Assembly: GCA_002337455.1 (NCBI GenBank)
Contig: DDGC01000023.1
Location: 31,868 to 95,867, forward strand
DNA: 64,000 nucleotides
Source of the DNA: Rhizobiales bacterium UBA1912
Lineage (GTDB): Bacteria > Pseudomonadota > Alphaproteobacteria > Rhizobiales > Devosiaceae
Direction of reading: 5' to 3'
The translations under genes and the position numbers were made by a program. Each line of letters begins with the position of its first letter. Position 1 is the stretch's first letter. Under the pieces are notes generated by a model that saw only the letters and a program-made list of their open reading frames with translations, had not been told where the DNA came from and did not search any database. Shown here piece by piece: positions 44,649 to 52,110 of this stretch.

Positions 44649-44769
44649 CCAAAATCTTGCGGGAACAGCGGAGAGACAGTCGAGAATCGCGCTTCCTTAA
44701 CAAGGGGTTTACAGAAGTGATTCCTTTTTGCAACAGCGCATGCCGATTGCATACATTGGGGGCGCTGCA

Positions 44770-44908
44770 GGCTTGCGCTTTGGTGAAAAAAGGTTCAAGC
44801 ACAATATTGCATGATGGATTGGTAGTTCTTTCGGCTCTTGCCGTTTCTTATGAACTGCCAATGTTTCCTCCCTTGACTTGGGCCGCCCAGCGCGGCCCAC
44901 TCTTTTCC
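44770..44908 (+). ncRNA. Candidate CU-rich trans-acting sRNA (AbcR/alpha-r15-like)
   Basis: Between two minus-strand genes, the plus strand carries a complete sRNA layout. Stem 1, TGGTAGTTC (44820-44828), pairs with GAACTGCCA (44852-44860) through 8 Watson-Crick pairs and one G-U, with an inner CGGC/GCCG hairpin. A single-stranded CU-rich segment follows (ATGTTTCCTCCCTTGACTT), which is complementary to Shine-Dalgarno sequences. It ends with an 8-bp terminator. The start near 44770 is guessed from a TTGCAA and ATACAT pair at suitable spacing. AbcR-family sRNAs of rhizobia expose similar UUCCUCCC motifs to block ABC-transporter mRNAs. Family membership is inference. Confidence 0.6.
44879..44904 (+). 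terminator. Factor-independent terminator of the candidate sRNA
   Basis: TGGGCCGC-CCAGC-GCGGCCCA followed by CTCTTTTC, reading on the plus strand. No plus-strand protein gene ends here, so the terminator points to a non-coding transcript. Confidence 0.75.
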
Positions 44909-44927
44909 TCCCTCAATATCTGTCGGT

Positions 44928-45881
44928 TTATTCAGCGGCCAGTTGCGTGCGGGCCAGCGAGACCGCGTCGAAGCGCACAAGCGTTGCCAGAAGGGTTTCG
45001 GCAAGCTGCTGCATGACCGAAAAGCCCTGATGTTTTTGCAGGGTCAACTCATGCATGTAGAGGTGGCGGGAAAATTCGATCTGGATGGCGTGGATGCCAT
45101 ATTGGGGCCGTCCATAGGCGCGGCTGGTGTGCCCGCCCGCATACGGGCGGTTGCGGGCGACCTTGAGGCCGGCGCCGGCAAAGACCGCTTCCACGGTATC
45201 CATGAGAACCGGCGCGCAGGTGGTGCCGTACCGGTCGCCCAGCACCACATCGGGAGCCATGCGGTCGTTGCCGCGATTGAGGCGCGGCATTGAATGGCAA
45301 TCGACAAGCACCGCGACGCCGAAATGGCCAAGCGTTTCGCTCAAAAGGGTCTGCAGGGTCTTGTGATAAGGCTTGTAGATGCCCTCGATGCGCATCAGCG
45401 CGTCTTCAAGGGCCAGGCGCTCACGATAGATGGGGCGGTTTTCCGAAACGATGCGGGCAATGGTGCCAAGGCCGGCGGCGATGCGCGGTGACGTCGTATT
45501 GAAATGTTCGGGCAGGGGATCGCGGAACATCTTGGGATCGAGCTCATAGGGCTCGCGATTGACGTCGAGATAGGCGCGGGGGAAATTGGCGCGCAGCAGC
45601 GGCAGGCCCATATGAGGCGCGCGCGCGAAAATCTCATCGACCCAGGCGTCTTCGGACTGGCGGATGGCCATTTCGTTGAGCCGGGAAAGCTTGAGGAACC
45701 GTTTGGGATAATCGCGGCCCGAATGGGATGAATTGACGATGATGGGGGCGACCTGACGCCGTGGGCGGACGGTTTCAAAGGCAGGTCTGTCGGAATAGTC
45801 TGATTGCACGCCCAACCCCTTGATGACACGCCGAAGCAGTACTGAGGGTGAAGTTTGCAACGCAGGAACGCGCTTGTCCAC
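44928..45881 (-). CDS. N-formylglutamate amidohydrolase-family protein
   Basis: 317 residues. The family hydrolyses N-formyl-glutamate (the end of one histidine-degradation route) or related N-formyl/acyl amino acids. Signature segments are NSSHSGRDYPKRFL (about residue 50), RAYLDVNREPYELDP (about 102-116) with metal/substrate residues, VDCHSMP, and YAGGHTSRAYG and GIHAIQIEFSRHLYM near the end. No other hut gene is nearby, so a role in histidine catabolism is not assured. Divergent from cpdR, an arrangement known from other alphaproteobacteria. Confidence 0.9.
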   Translation of the reverse strand: MDKRVPALQTSPSVLLRRVIKGLGVQSDYSDRPAFETVRPRRQVAPIIVNSSHSGRDYPKRFLKLSRLNEMAIRQSEDAWVDEIFARAPHMGLPLLRANFPRAYLDVNREPYELDPKMFRDPLPEHFNTTSPRIAAGLGTIARIVSENRPIYRERLALEDALMRIEGIYKPYHKTLQTLLSETLGHFGVAVLVDCHSMPRLNRGNDRMAPDVVLGDRYGTTCAPVLMDTVEAVFAGAGLKVARNRPYAGGHTSRAYGRPQYGIHAIQIEFSRHLYMHELTLQKHQGFSVMQQLAETLLATLVRFDAVSLARTQLAAE

Positions 45882-45988
45882 AAAAGGGAGACGGGATGAG
45901 GCGATTGTGACTGTTGCATGGGCCCGAGCTTTCGTAAAACATGCGAATCACGCCAGTTGCGGCTGGGACAAAGACACTGGGACCTTTC

Positions 45989-46360
45989 ATGAGCCAATCG
46001 TTGAACCGGATTTTGCTGGCCGAAGACGACGCCGACATGCGCCGGTTTCTCACTCGCGCGCTCAAGAATGCCGGATATGACGTCGTGGCGTTCGACAATG
46101 GCAAATCGGCCTATGAGCGGCTGCGCGAGGAACCGTTTACGCTGCTGCTTTCCGATATCGTGATGCCGGAAATGGATGGGATCGAGCTGGCGCGGCGCGC
46201 CACCGAACTCGACCCGGATTTGAAGGTGATGTTTATCACCGGTTTTGCCGCCGTGGCGCTCAACCCTGACAGTGAAGCCCCCAAGGGAGCATCGGTGCTG
46301 TCGAAACCCTTCCATCTGCGGGAGTTGGTGGGGGAGGTCGAGCGCCTGCTCGCGGCTTAG
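45989..46360 (+). CDS. cpdR: Single-domain response regulator CpdR
   Basis: 123 residues: a receiver domain without output domain. The acidic pocket is EDD (12-14), the phosphoacceptor is D56 in LLLSDIVMPEMDG, and the switch Lys is K106 in LSKPFHLRELV. MFITGFAAVALN is characteristic of CpdR, which when unphosphorylated delivers CtrA and other substrates to ClpXP at the cell pole in Caulobacter and rhizobia. The protein ends in Ala-Ala. The ATG at 45989 begins MSQSLNRILLAEDD. Its stop lies in the first base pairs of palindromic element copy 3. Confidence 0.93.
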   Translation: MSQSLNRILLAEDDADMRRFLTRALKNAGYDVVAFDNGKSAYERLREEPFTLLLSDIVMPEMDGIELARRATELDPDLKVMFITGFAAVALNPDSEAPKGASVLSKPFHLRELVGEVERLLAA

Positions 46361-46488
46361 GTTGTGCGCACAGTCAGGTGATGGTGGCCCGCAAATGGCA
46401 ATCTTCTGCGCTTCCGGTGCTCACGTACCTGAAAAACTCTCAAAGACCACCAATTTCGGCTCACCCTGACCTGACTGTCCACACAACC
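46360..46488. repeat. Long palindromic intergenic element, copy 3
   Basis: The longest outer stem of the three copies pairs 46360-46379 (GGTTGTG..., ending ACAGTCAGGT) with 46469-46488 (ACCTGACTGT..., ending ACACAACC): 18 of 20 positions pair. The inner text CTGCGCTTCCGGTGCTCACGTACC matches copy 1, but the right half of the apical hairpin (GTACGCTCCG...) is replaced by TGAAAAACTCTCAAAG, so the tip is decayed. It lies directly downstream of cpdR. Confidence 0.8.
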
Positions 46489-46616
46489 TGAACGTCCGGG
46501 CCGCTGGCGTCACAAGAGCTTCAAATAACGGCAAAAGCCTATTGACCGCGACCGGCGTTTTGTGGTGTATCCGCCCTGCGCTTCGCCATCGGCGGGACGC
46601 GGATTCAAGAAAGAGT

Positions 46617-46691
46617 GGGCGTATAGCTCAGCGGGAGAGCACTACGTTGACATCGTAGGGGTCACTGGTTCAATCCCAGTTACGCCCACCA
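46617..46691 (+). tRNA. tRNA-Val (anticodon GAC)
   Basis: 75 nt including an encoded CCA. The acceptor stem GGGCGTA pairs with TACGCCC; the D arm reads AGCTCAGCGGGAGAGC. The anticodon stem CTACG/CGTAG holds loop TTGACAT, so the anticodon is GAC (Val, GUC/GUU codons). The T arm is CTGGTTCAATCCCAG. Confidence 0.97.
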
Positions 46692-46717
46692 TTCTTTCTC
46701 CCCGGCGTGTCCGGGAC

Positions 46718-46740
46718 AGCCTTGCAGGCAAGGCTATTTT
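46718..46740 (+). terminator. Hairpin between the two tRNA-Val genes
   Basis: AGCCTTG-CAGG-CAAGGCT followed by ATTTT. A typical small terminator 27 bp after the first tRNA. The second tRNA would then need its own promoter or read-through. Confidence 0.65.
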
Positions 46741-46779
46741 CGCGGACACCGTCGCAACTTTCAGACGGACATGCGGAGC

Positions 46780-46854
46780 GGGTGTATAGCTCAGCGGGAG
46801 AGCACTGCCTTCACACGGCAGGGGTCACTGGTTCAATCCCAGTTACACCCACCA
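46780..46854 (+). tRNA. tRNA-Val (anticodon CAC)
   Basis: 75 nt with encoded CCA. The acceptor stem GGGTGTA/TACACCC and anticodon stem CTGCC/GGCAG flank loop TTCACAC, so the anticodon is CAC (Val, GUG codons). The D and T arms are identical to those of the GAC gene, so the pair arose by duplication. Its 3' end borders the accessory region and is a plausible attachment site, although no second copy of the tRNA end is seen in the window. Confidence 0.97.
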
Positions 46855-47223
46855 TATTTTCCAGTGGTTTCGCTACATTCTTCCCGAGGTCGTGGCGGGC
46901 TGGTAAGCACCCAGTAAGCACCAAGCGGGCCGATCAGGGCACATGCATTTAGGTCTTGCAAGGAAATCGCGGGAGCGCTAAAGAGAATTTGTAGCGTCGA
47001 TCCACGCTACGCGCTCGGTCACCTTGAGTGACCCGACTCTTCCGACTGGAGAGCATGCCAGCTCACTTTCGGACGAGCATGACCCTCGCGCCATAGAGGG
47101 CGACCTTGAACTAAAGTTCCGGGGTTGAGCTTGGCCAGTGTTCACCAATTATTGGTGGGCGCCGGTTGGGCCATTTGTCGTGCCTGGATCGCAATCGGCG
47201 CCCATCTGTAGATGGAGCTGATA
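46855..47223. other. Dyad-rich non-coding region, candidate origin of the integrated element
   Basis: 369 bp without a gene between tRNA-Val(CAC) and the HTH gene. It holds GTAGCGT/ACGCTAC with a 6-nt loop (46991-47010), GGTCAC/GTGACC with a 5-nt loop (47017-47033), CACCAAT-T-ATTGGTG (47143-47157), and CCATC/GATGG (47202-47215) over the HTH gene's ribosome-binding site. A direct repeat GTAAGCACC occurs at about 46903 and 46914. Adjacent hairpins before an HUH Rep gene suit a double-strand origin; the nick site is not identified. Confidence 0.45.
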
Positions 47224-47556
47224 ATGCTAAAAACTAGACGTACACTTTCCCGTGCCAAAACTGTTACTGAATGGGAGCGCCCTGCCCCCATCGAGCGCAC
47301 GGTTGTCGAACCGAACAAAACTAAACCGCTGACGCCGCCCCTTGACGTCAGTCAGTTCGGGGACGACGCGCTTTTGACGGCTGCCGAGGCCGCGCAGTTT
47401 CTGCGCCTTTCCGAAAAGACTCTTGCGAACTGGCGCTCGTCCGGGCGCGGCCCAGCCTACATCAAGACTGGTGGCAGAATTGGATACCTGTTGGGGGATC
47501 TCAAACACTTCCTCGCGTCTTCGACCCGTCGCAGCACCAGCGAGGAGGGGGTCTGA
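47224..47556 (+). CDS. Helix-turn-helix protein, excisionase/AlpA-like
   Basis: 110 residues. The C-terminal half is an HTH_17/excisionase-type winged helix: LLTAAEAAQFLRLSEKTLANWRSSGRGPAYIKTGGRIGYLLGDLKHFL (about residues 51-98). The N-terminal half is basic and Pro-rich. Such proteins act as excisionases or as activators of element genes. Its stop overlaps the rep start (TGATG), so the two are coupled. The ATG at 47224 is chosen, with GGAGCTGAT upstream partly inside a hairpin. Confidence 0.82.
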   Translation: MLKTRRTLSRAKTVTEWERPAPIERTVVEPNKTKPLTPPLDVSQFGDDALLTAAEAAQFLRLSEKTLANWRSSGRGPAYIKTGGRIGYLLGDLKHFLASSTRRSTSEEGV

Positions 47557-48374
47557 TGACTGTCAGAGGCAACAATCTTCTCGGCCCCGACGATGTCAAA
47601 GAGATGGCCCGCCTTCAACGTCGTGCTGTCCGCAGCCTTGTGTCATCTGGGTGGAGTGGCAGTGAAATTTCCCGCGCACTGCAATCCGACGTCAGTGATG
47701 TGTATGAGCGGAAATCTGCCGCCTGCGCTTACGAGCAGGAGCGTGTCCGTCGGATCGTGAGTGAGTTGCTGCCCTCCGACTGTGGCGAATGGTACTTGGT
47801 TACCGCGGGCAATCCCCGCCAGCGCATTGAGATAGGGCAACTCAGTACGTTTGATCTCAGTCCGTTACGGCGTCAGTTCCGTTCGGCATGCGAACGTCTC
47901 GCCGCCATGGGGTACAGTCCGATTGGATTGGCCGTAATCGAGGTCCACGTCTGTGCACCCCTCAACGGGGAGCGTTTTTGGGAACCGCATTTCCATGCCC
48001 TGATCTGCGGCGTTCCCCCCGACGATCTCAAGGCAGCCTTCCGAGTGCGACCTGTTGCCCATTCAACGTTCCGCAACCGGCTGACCAAGGTCCAGCCGGT
48101 CACGGATTTCCCGGGAATCCTCGGGTATGTGCTGAAATTTAAGCCGGAGGACACGCACGAATATCTCGATGTAGACGGTTCTTCGAATTGGGCTCCCAAT
48201 GATCTTCGAGGAAGTGAGTTGGACGATTGGGTAGCCTGGATGGCTGGCCATGGCGCGGCACAACTGCTCACCGGGACAGGCATGCATATGCATTCTGTCA
48301 GTCGAGCACTCAGCCGCGAGTTGGCAACTTCGCACCGAACAAATCCCCAATTGCTGTCCAGGGGCGCGTTTTAG
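47556..48374 (+). CDS. HUH-family rolling-circle replication initiator (Rep)
   Basis: 272 residues. I read it as an HUH endonuclease. Motif 1 is WYLVTAGNP (residues 79-87); motif 2 is AVIEVHV...FWEPHFHALI, with H145 and H147 as metal ligands; motif 3 is GILGYVLKFKPED, with Y191 as the likely nicking Tyr and K194 after it. One catalytic Tyr suggests the Rep_1/plasmid type or a relaxase-like single-Tyr enzyme. Such proteins nick an origin and stay covalently bound while a helicase displaces the strand. A C-terminal 70 residues is unassigned. It is coupled to the HTH gene, and the DUF927 ATPase gene follows 98 bp later. Confidence 0.7.
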   Translation: MTVRGNNLLGPDDVKEMARLQRRAVRSLVSSGWSGSEISRALQSDVSDVYERKSAACAYEQERVRRIVSELLPSDCGEWYLVTAGNPRQRIEIGQLSTFDLSPLRRQFRSACERLAAMGYSPIGLAVIEVHVCAPLNGERFWEPHFHALICGVPPDDLKAAFRVRPVAHSTFRNRLTKVQPVTDFPGILGYVLKFKPEDTHEYLDVDGSSNWAPNDLRGSELDDWVAWMAGHGAAQLLTGTGMHMHSVSRALSRELATSHRTNPQLLSRGAF

Positions 48375-48472
48375 ATGGTTCGTTCCCTTAAGAATCGAAG
48401 GGTTGTTGTGCAACTGCAAATGCAATGCACTCCACCGTCAAGTTATGCCTTTAGCGCAAATGGGGGTGAGCA

Positions 48473-50161
48473 GTGAGCACTTACGTGGCAAGGAAAAAGC
48501 AGGAACGTTCCCAGTTCTTCCTCAAATACCAACGAGATGTTCGGCTGGATAAGAACGCCGACTTGTTCATGGCGTTTCAATTCAAGAATGCAGCGGGTGA
48601 GAAAAAGAGGATCCTTACCCAAAGATCGAACATTGGGCATGTAGATAGAGTCGTTGATGAACTCAACAATGCGGGCGCTATCCTGCCGACCGATCCCAAA
48701 GCAGCTAAGGCGCTTATCGAAGGTCTTGTGCACGCTGGGCCCCGATTTAGAAATTTGCATGTAACCGAAAGGGTGGGTTGGGCCGAAGGCGACCAATTTG
48801 TCTTTCCAGATAAAACACTCTCAAGCTCCGGCATTTCAAACGTACGGCATCGTGATGGTTATCTGATTGGCGCCATGCCGGACTGCCGGGGAACACTGAG
48901 AGGTTGGCGTACCGCCGTCTCGCCGCTGTTCGACATGTCGCACTTTTCTGTCTTTGCCGTGGGGCTCGGCTTGTCGGGGCCTCTTCTTAACCTTCTCCCC
49001 GCGCGATCCGGACTTGCGTTTCAGTTGACGGGGGATTCGGGCGTCGGAAAGACGTCGCTCTTGGTCATCGCCGAGTCGGTCGTGAAGTACTCTCATCCCG
49101 AGGCCGTCAGGACACTGAACTCGACCCCGACCTTTTTTGAAGAGGTCGGGTGGGCCAATTGTGACGGTTTCGTCGGCTTTGATGAGTTCGGAGCTGCTGT
49201 TGGCGCAGGAACAGCCCTGAGTGAGCTGATATCCGACATCGCTTTCAAGATGCGGGATGGGAAAGGGCGAGATCGAGGAAAGGCAGGAGCGAAAGGGACT
49301 GGACAGAGTGGACTCAGGTTTCGCGTGGTCACGCTAACGACGGCGGAAAAATCTCTCGAAGAAATGGCCGGAAAACCGCGAGGCGAAGGAGAAGTTATTC
49401 GCTACATCCAGATTTTTCTTCCGAAAAAAGAAGAGAAAGGGATCTTCGGCTCCTCGCCCTTCGAAGTCACATTGGACGAGAAGGCTCGTGACGAATTCCT
49501 TTCGCGTCTCGTGACTCAGCTTGAGAGCAACCATGGGGTTGCACATCGGAAAATGGCATCAGCTCTTGTGAAAAATCGGGAGCATTGGAGCGAAAAAATC
49601 CGTCGGTGGATGGACGAGTTAGACCGGCAGTTGAGTTCGGCGTCGTTTGCAAGGGTTCAGTCTCGGTATCGAACAGCATTTTGCACAGTGTATGCGGCAT
49701 TGATGCTGGCTGCGGAGCTTAAGATCATCGAGCTGCCGCCTGATAGAATAGAACAGTCAGTTTTGTCGGTCTATCGTTGTTCTGAATTGCAGGGCGGCCA
49801 GCAGAGGCAAGGAGAAGACCTCATATCGAAACTGGTCAATCTGTTGGATGAGCCACAAAACTGCGAACACACCGAGAAGGGCGGGGTCAGGTCAAATCCG
49901 ACTGCATGGGCGGTTATGCGTACAGCGAACGGGAAGAAATGCTGTTTCGTTGACCCGCAGGGTTTGTCACTCGCCTTGGGTACTGATGTCGCACAACGAA
50001 TTGAGAACATTTTACTCGCTCGACAGATTCAAATACGGGATCCACGCGGTAAGAGCAGGCAGCAGGTTGCGGGCACTGGACTTGGAACCTCAAGGCGACC
50101 GCGGCTGATGGTCGTGGACATGGATCGGTTACGGTCCGCCGCTGAGCTGCGAAGTCCTTGA
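48473..50161 (+). CDS. DUF927-domain protein, helicase/primase-associated ATPase
   Basis: 562 residues from a GTG start behind GGGGGTGAG. The DUF927 domain spans about residues 85-420. Its P-loop is GDSGVGKT (187-194), and a Walker B-like run is GFVGFDEFG (232-240). DUF927 proteins resemble superfamily 3 helicases and are common in phages, plasmids and integrated satellites, where they support replication. The base composition is visibly poorer in GC (AGAAAAAAG-type codons) than in the flanking core genes, which fits transfer. Working with the Rep, it completes a replication module. Confidence 0.82.
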   Translation: MSTYVARKKQERSQFFLKYQRDVRLDKNADLFMAFQFKNAAGEKKRILTQRSNIGHVDRVVDELNNAGAILPTDPKAAKALIEGLVHAGPRFRNLHVTERVGWAEGDQFVFPDKTLSSSGISNVRHRDGYLIGAMPDCRGTLRGWRTAVSPLFDMSHFSVFAVGLGLSGPLLNLLPARSGLAFQLTGDSGVGKTSLLVIAESVVKYSHPEAVRTLNSTPTFFEEVGWANCDGFVGFDEFGAAVGAGTALSELISDIAFKMRDGKGRDRGKAGAKGTGQSGLRFRVVTLTTAEKSLEEMAGKPRGEGEVIRYIQIFLPKKEEKGIFGSSPFEVTLDEKARDEFLSRLVTQLESNHGVAHRKMASALVKNREHWSEKIRRWMDELDRQLSSASFARVQSRYRTAFCTVYAALMLAAELKIIELPPDRIEQSVLSVYRCSELQGGQQRQGEDLISKLVNLLDEPQNCEHTEKGGVRSNPTAWAVMRTANGKKCCFVDPQGLSLALGTDVAQRIENILLARQIQIRDPRGKSRQQVAGTGLGTSRRPRLMVVDMDRLRSAAELRSP

Positions 50162-50190
50162 TCTCGACTATTGACCTCCTGCTACCCTCA

Positions 50191-50228
50191 ACCCAGCGTC
50201 AGCCCTTTGCGCCTGTCGCTGGGTCCTT
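50191..50228 (+). terminator. Hairpin after the DUF927 gene
   Basis: ACCCAGCG (50191-50198) pairs with CGCTGGGT (50217-50224) around an 18-nt loop and is followed by CCTTTGG. Likely the terminator of the replication module. Confidence 0.5.
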
Positions 50229-50285
50229 TGGTTTCGACGCTCGACCGCCATCCCGCATCAGCAGGCGCCCTTCATGGAGCCTGCA

Positions 50286-50636
50286 ATGTCCGGAACTGCT
50301 GTCGAACTCGATCAGCCCAAAGCCCGTATACGCGAACTCAACGATGCCCTCCGACGTGAGATGACCGGCGGACAATGGCTGCTTACGCCGGGCGTCATAG
50401 CGCTTGGCCAGGAGGCCATCATGGCGGCGATCAAAGCCGTCCAATCGTTCGATGCCTTCACCCCCGATAATGATCCCTATGGCGAACACGACTTCGGCTC
50501 CGTCCAGGTCGAGGGCGAGACGCTGTTTTGGAAAATGGACTATCTCGATAATGACCGAGAATACGCCTCGCCGGACCCATCCAATGCCGATCTGACCGAG
50601 CGGATCCTGACGCTCATGCTGGCATCTGAATACTAG
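50286..50636 (+). CDS. DUF3768 family protein
   Basis: 116 residues. The family text is clear: ALRREMTGGQWLLTPGVIALG, then FDAFTPDNDPYGEHDFGSVQVEGETLFWKMDYLD (about residues 57-90) and DPSNADLTERILTLMLASEY. DUF3768 proteins are small, of unknown function, and typical for alphaproteobacterial plasmids and genomic islands. The ATG at 50286 is used. It stands alone with a 155-bp gap to the next gene, which shows an A/T-rich promoter-like part near 50650-50690. Confidence 0.85.
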   Translation: MSGTAVELDQPKARIRELNDALRREMTGGQWLLTPGVIALGQEAIMAAIKAVQSFDAFTPDNDPYGEHDFGSVQVEGETLFWKMDYLDNDREYASPDPSNADLTERILTLMLASEY

Positions 50637-50791
50637 GTCTTTGTGTTAACCTCTTGATTTTAGAGTATTTTTCGTGTATGCTGACGCTGCACTGTGCCGT
50701 GCCTGCGGGTTCGGGCGATACCAATTTACCTTAGGGCATAGCGCAGTGTGGCGTCGATTGACGCCCTGACCTCGACACGAAAGGGATACCC

Positions 50792-51400
50792 ATGTCAGCA
50801 CTCGCTAAAGCCCAACAGGGGATGGCCGTCACCCCAGCGATCATCCTCATTGGCCAGCAGGACAACAAGCCGCGCGGATCGTGGTTTGCAAAGACCGACC
50901 TTGCCGACGCCAGAAAGGCTGCCCGGCTCTCAGGGCTCAAACTAGTATCGGTGCGATCCGATAAGGTTCGAGACCTCGCATTGAGGGTTCCCAAGGGCCG
51001 TATCTTTTCGAGCGGCAAGGCTTTTACACCGCTGATCCAGCCCAGCGTTTATGATGCCCTCTTGCCTCATGCAGCCAATGCGCCAGCGGGATCGACAGGC
51101 AAACGGATTAAAGCGCAGGCTGCTGGGGACGCAGGTGGTGCTGCTGGCCAGACGGGTGCCGCCGACGCCACCGCCCAAGGCACCATCTTGCCCAAGGACT
51201 GGGGCAGCATCGGCATGGGCGCAACCGTCCTGGCTTACTCGCCTGAGGACGAGGCATGGTTCGAGGCCATCGTCACCCGCGCCGATCCGAACGGCAAGCT
51301 GACGCTACGATGGCGCGACTATCCTGATGAACCGACGATCCTACGCCAGCCTCACCAGCTGGCGTTGTTGTTTCCAGAGGGCAAAAAGGCCAGCGCTTAG
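50792..51400 (+). CDS. Accessory protein with Tudor-like C-terminal domain
   Basis: 202 residues, no family named with confidence. Residues 1-95 form a compact basic domain (AIILIGQQDNKPRGSWFAKTD, then KVRDLALRVPKGRIFSSGKAFTPLI). A low-complexity Ala/Gly linker (about 100-130) joins it to a C-terminal module, IGMGATVLAYSPEDEAWFEAIV and LTLRWRDYPDEPTILRQ, which looks like a Tudor/Agenet-type beta barrel (aromatic cage residues W, F, W, Y). The stop overlaps the convergent XRE gene by 4 bp. It may bind protein tails or nucleic acid; that is inference. Confidence 0.6.
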   Translation: MSALAKAQQGMAVTPAIILIGQQDNKPRGSWFAKTDLADARKAARLSGLKLVSVRSDKVRDLALRVPKGRIFSSGKAFTPLIQPSVYDALLPHAANAPAGSTGKRIKAQAAGDAGGAAGQTGAADATAQGTILPKDWGSIGMGATVLAYSPEDEAWFEAIVTRADPNGKLTLRWRDYPDEPTILRQPHQLALLFPEGKKASA

Positions 51401-51660
51401 GACTTGGGTTTGCGGCCAGCACGAAGGCCCGGGGACGTAGGTTCATTGCCGTTCAACGGAACGAACAACTCAACGATGTCAGCCGATAGCGCCGTCGCAA
51501 GCCGCTCAAGAATATCGATGGATGGATTGAATGAGCCGTTCTCGATGCCGCTGATGTAGGTGCGGTCAACGTCGGAATCGACCGCCAGATGCTCCTGAGA
51601 GATTTGGCGGTCAGTGCGCAACCTTCGAAGATTTTTGGCAATGCGAGATCGGGCGTCCAT
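51397..51660 (-). CDS. XRE-family transcriptional regulator
   Basis: 87 residues. A single Cro/CI-type HTH: IAKNLRRLRTDRQISQEHLAVDSDVDRTYISGIENGSFNPSIDILERLATAL (residues about 6-58). It resembles the small regulators that control restriction and accessory genes. The ATG at 51660 is chosen. It is divergent from the five-gene membrane cluster, which it may repress; the 105-bp shared region carries the likely operator. Confidence 0.85.
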   Translation of the reverse strand: MDARSRIAKNLRRLRTDRQISQEHLAVDSDVDRTYISGIENGSFNPSIDILERLATALSADIVELFVPLNGNEPTSPGLRAGRKPKS

Positions 51661-51765
51661 GCAGCGCACGCAGCCAGCTTGGCAACGTTAAAACCATCGA
51701 ATATCTTCGACATATTAGTTTGGTTGATGTACGGGACGTGCCCAGCCGGTCACTTGGGGGAACCA

Positions 51766-52110
51766 ATGAGAATAGCAGTACTGATAATCGCCTTGTGCCT
51801 GACCATGATCGTGGGATTGCAATCCTGCGCCGTGATGGTCGGCGGGAGCATGACCGCCAATGACGACCTGGCAGGCGGCGGGGCACTGGGCATATTGCTT
51901 GCCTTCCTGTTCGTGCTGGGGGCGGCGTTCGCCATGGGCCTGCCGCGTGTCGCGATGGTGCTGTTTGGGCTTGCAGCCCTGATCGGGTTTGGTGCGGCCA
52001 GTACCGGATTTACCGACATGGCGATCTGGGGCGGCGTGTCGGCCGTCTTGGCGCTGATGAGTTTCTTTGGGTATCGCGAACTGGCCAAGGCCAAGGCGGG
52101 TGCGCAATGA
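51766..52110 (+). CDS. Small membrane protein, possibly a lipoprotein, first of a five-gene cluster
   Basis: 114 residues. A hydrophobic N-terminus ends in GLQSC (C21), which resembles a lipobox although Gln at -2 is unusual. Three further hydrophobic segments follow (GALGILLAFLFVLGAAFAMG, VAMVLFGLAALIGFGA, AIWGGVSAVLALMSFFG). No named family is certain. The ATG at 51766 follows GGGGGAACCA. Its stop overlaps the next start by 4 bp, so translation is coupled. Confidence 0.75.
   Translation: MRIAVLIIALCLTMIVGLQSCAVMVGGSMTANDDLAGGGALGILLAFLFVLGAAFAMGLPRVAMVLFGLAALIGFGAASTGFTDMAIWGGVSAVLALMSFFGYRELAKAKAGAQ

Noticed and set aside
44709..44900. A 63-codon minus-strand frame between hisN and the amidohydrolase gene
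   Set aside because: The plus strand shows a convincing sRNA structure with terminator; the frame has no start signal or similarity.
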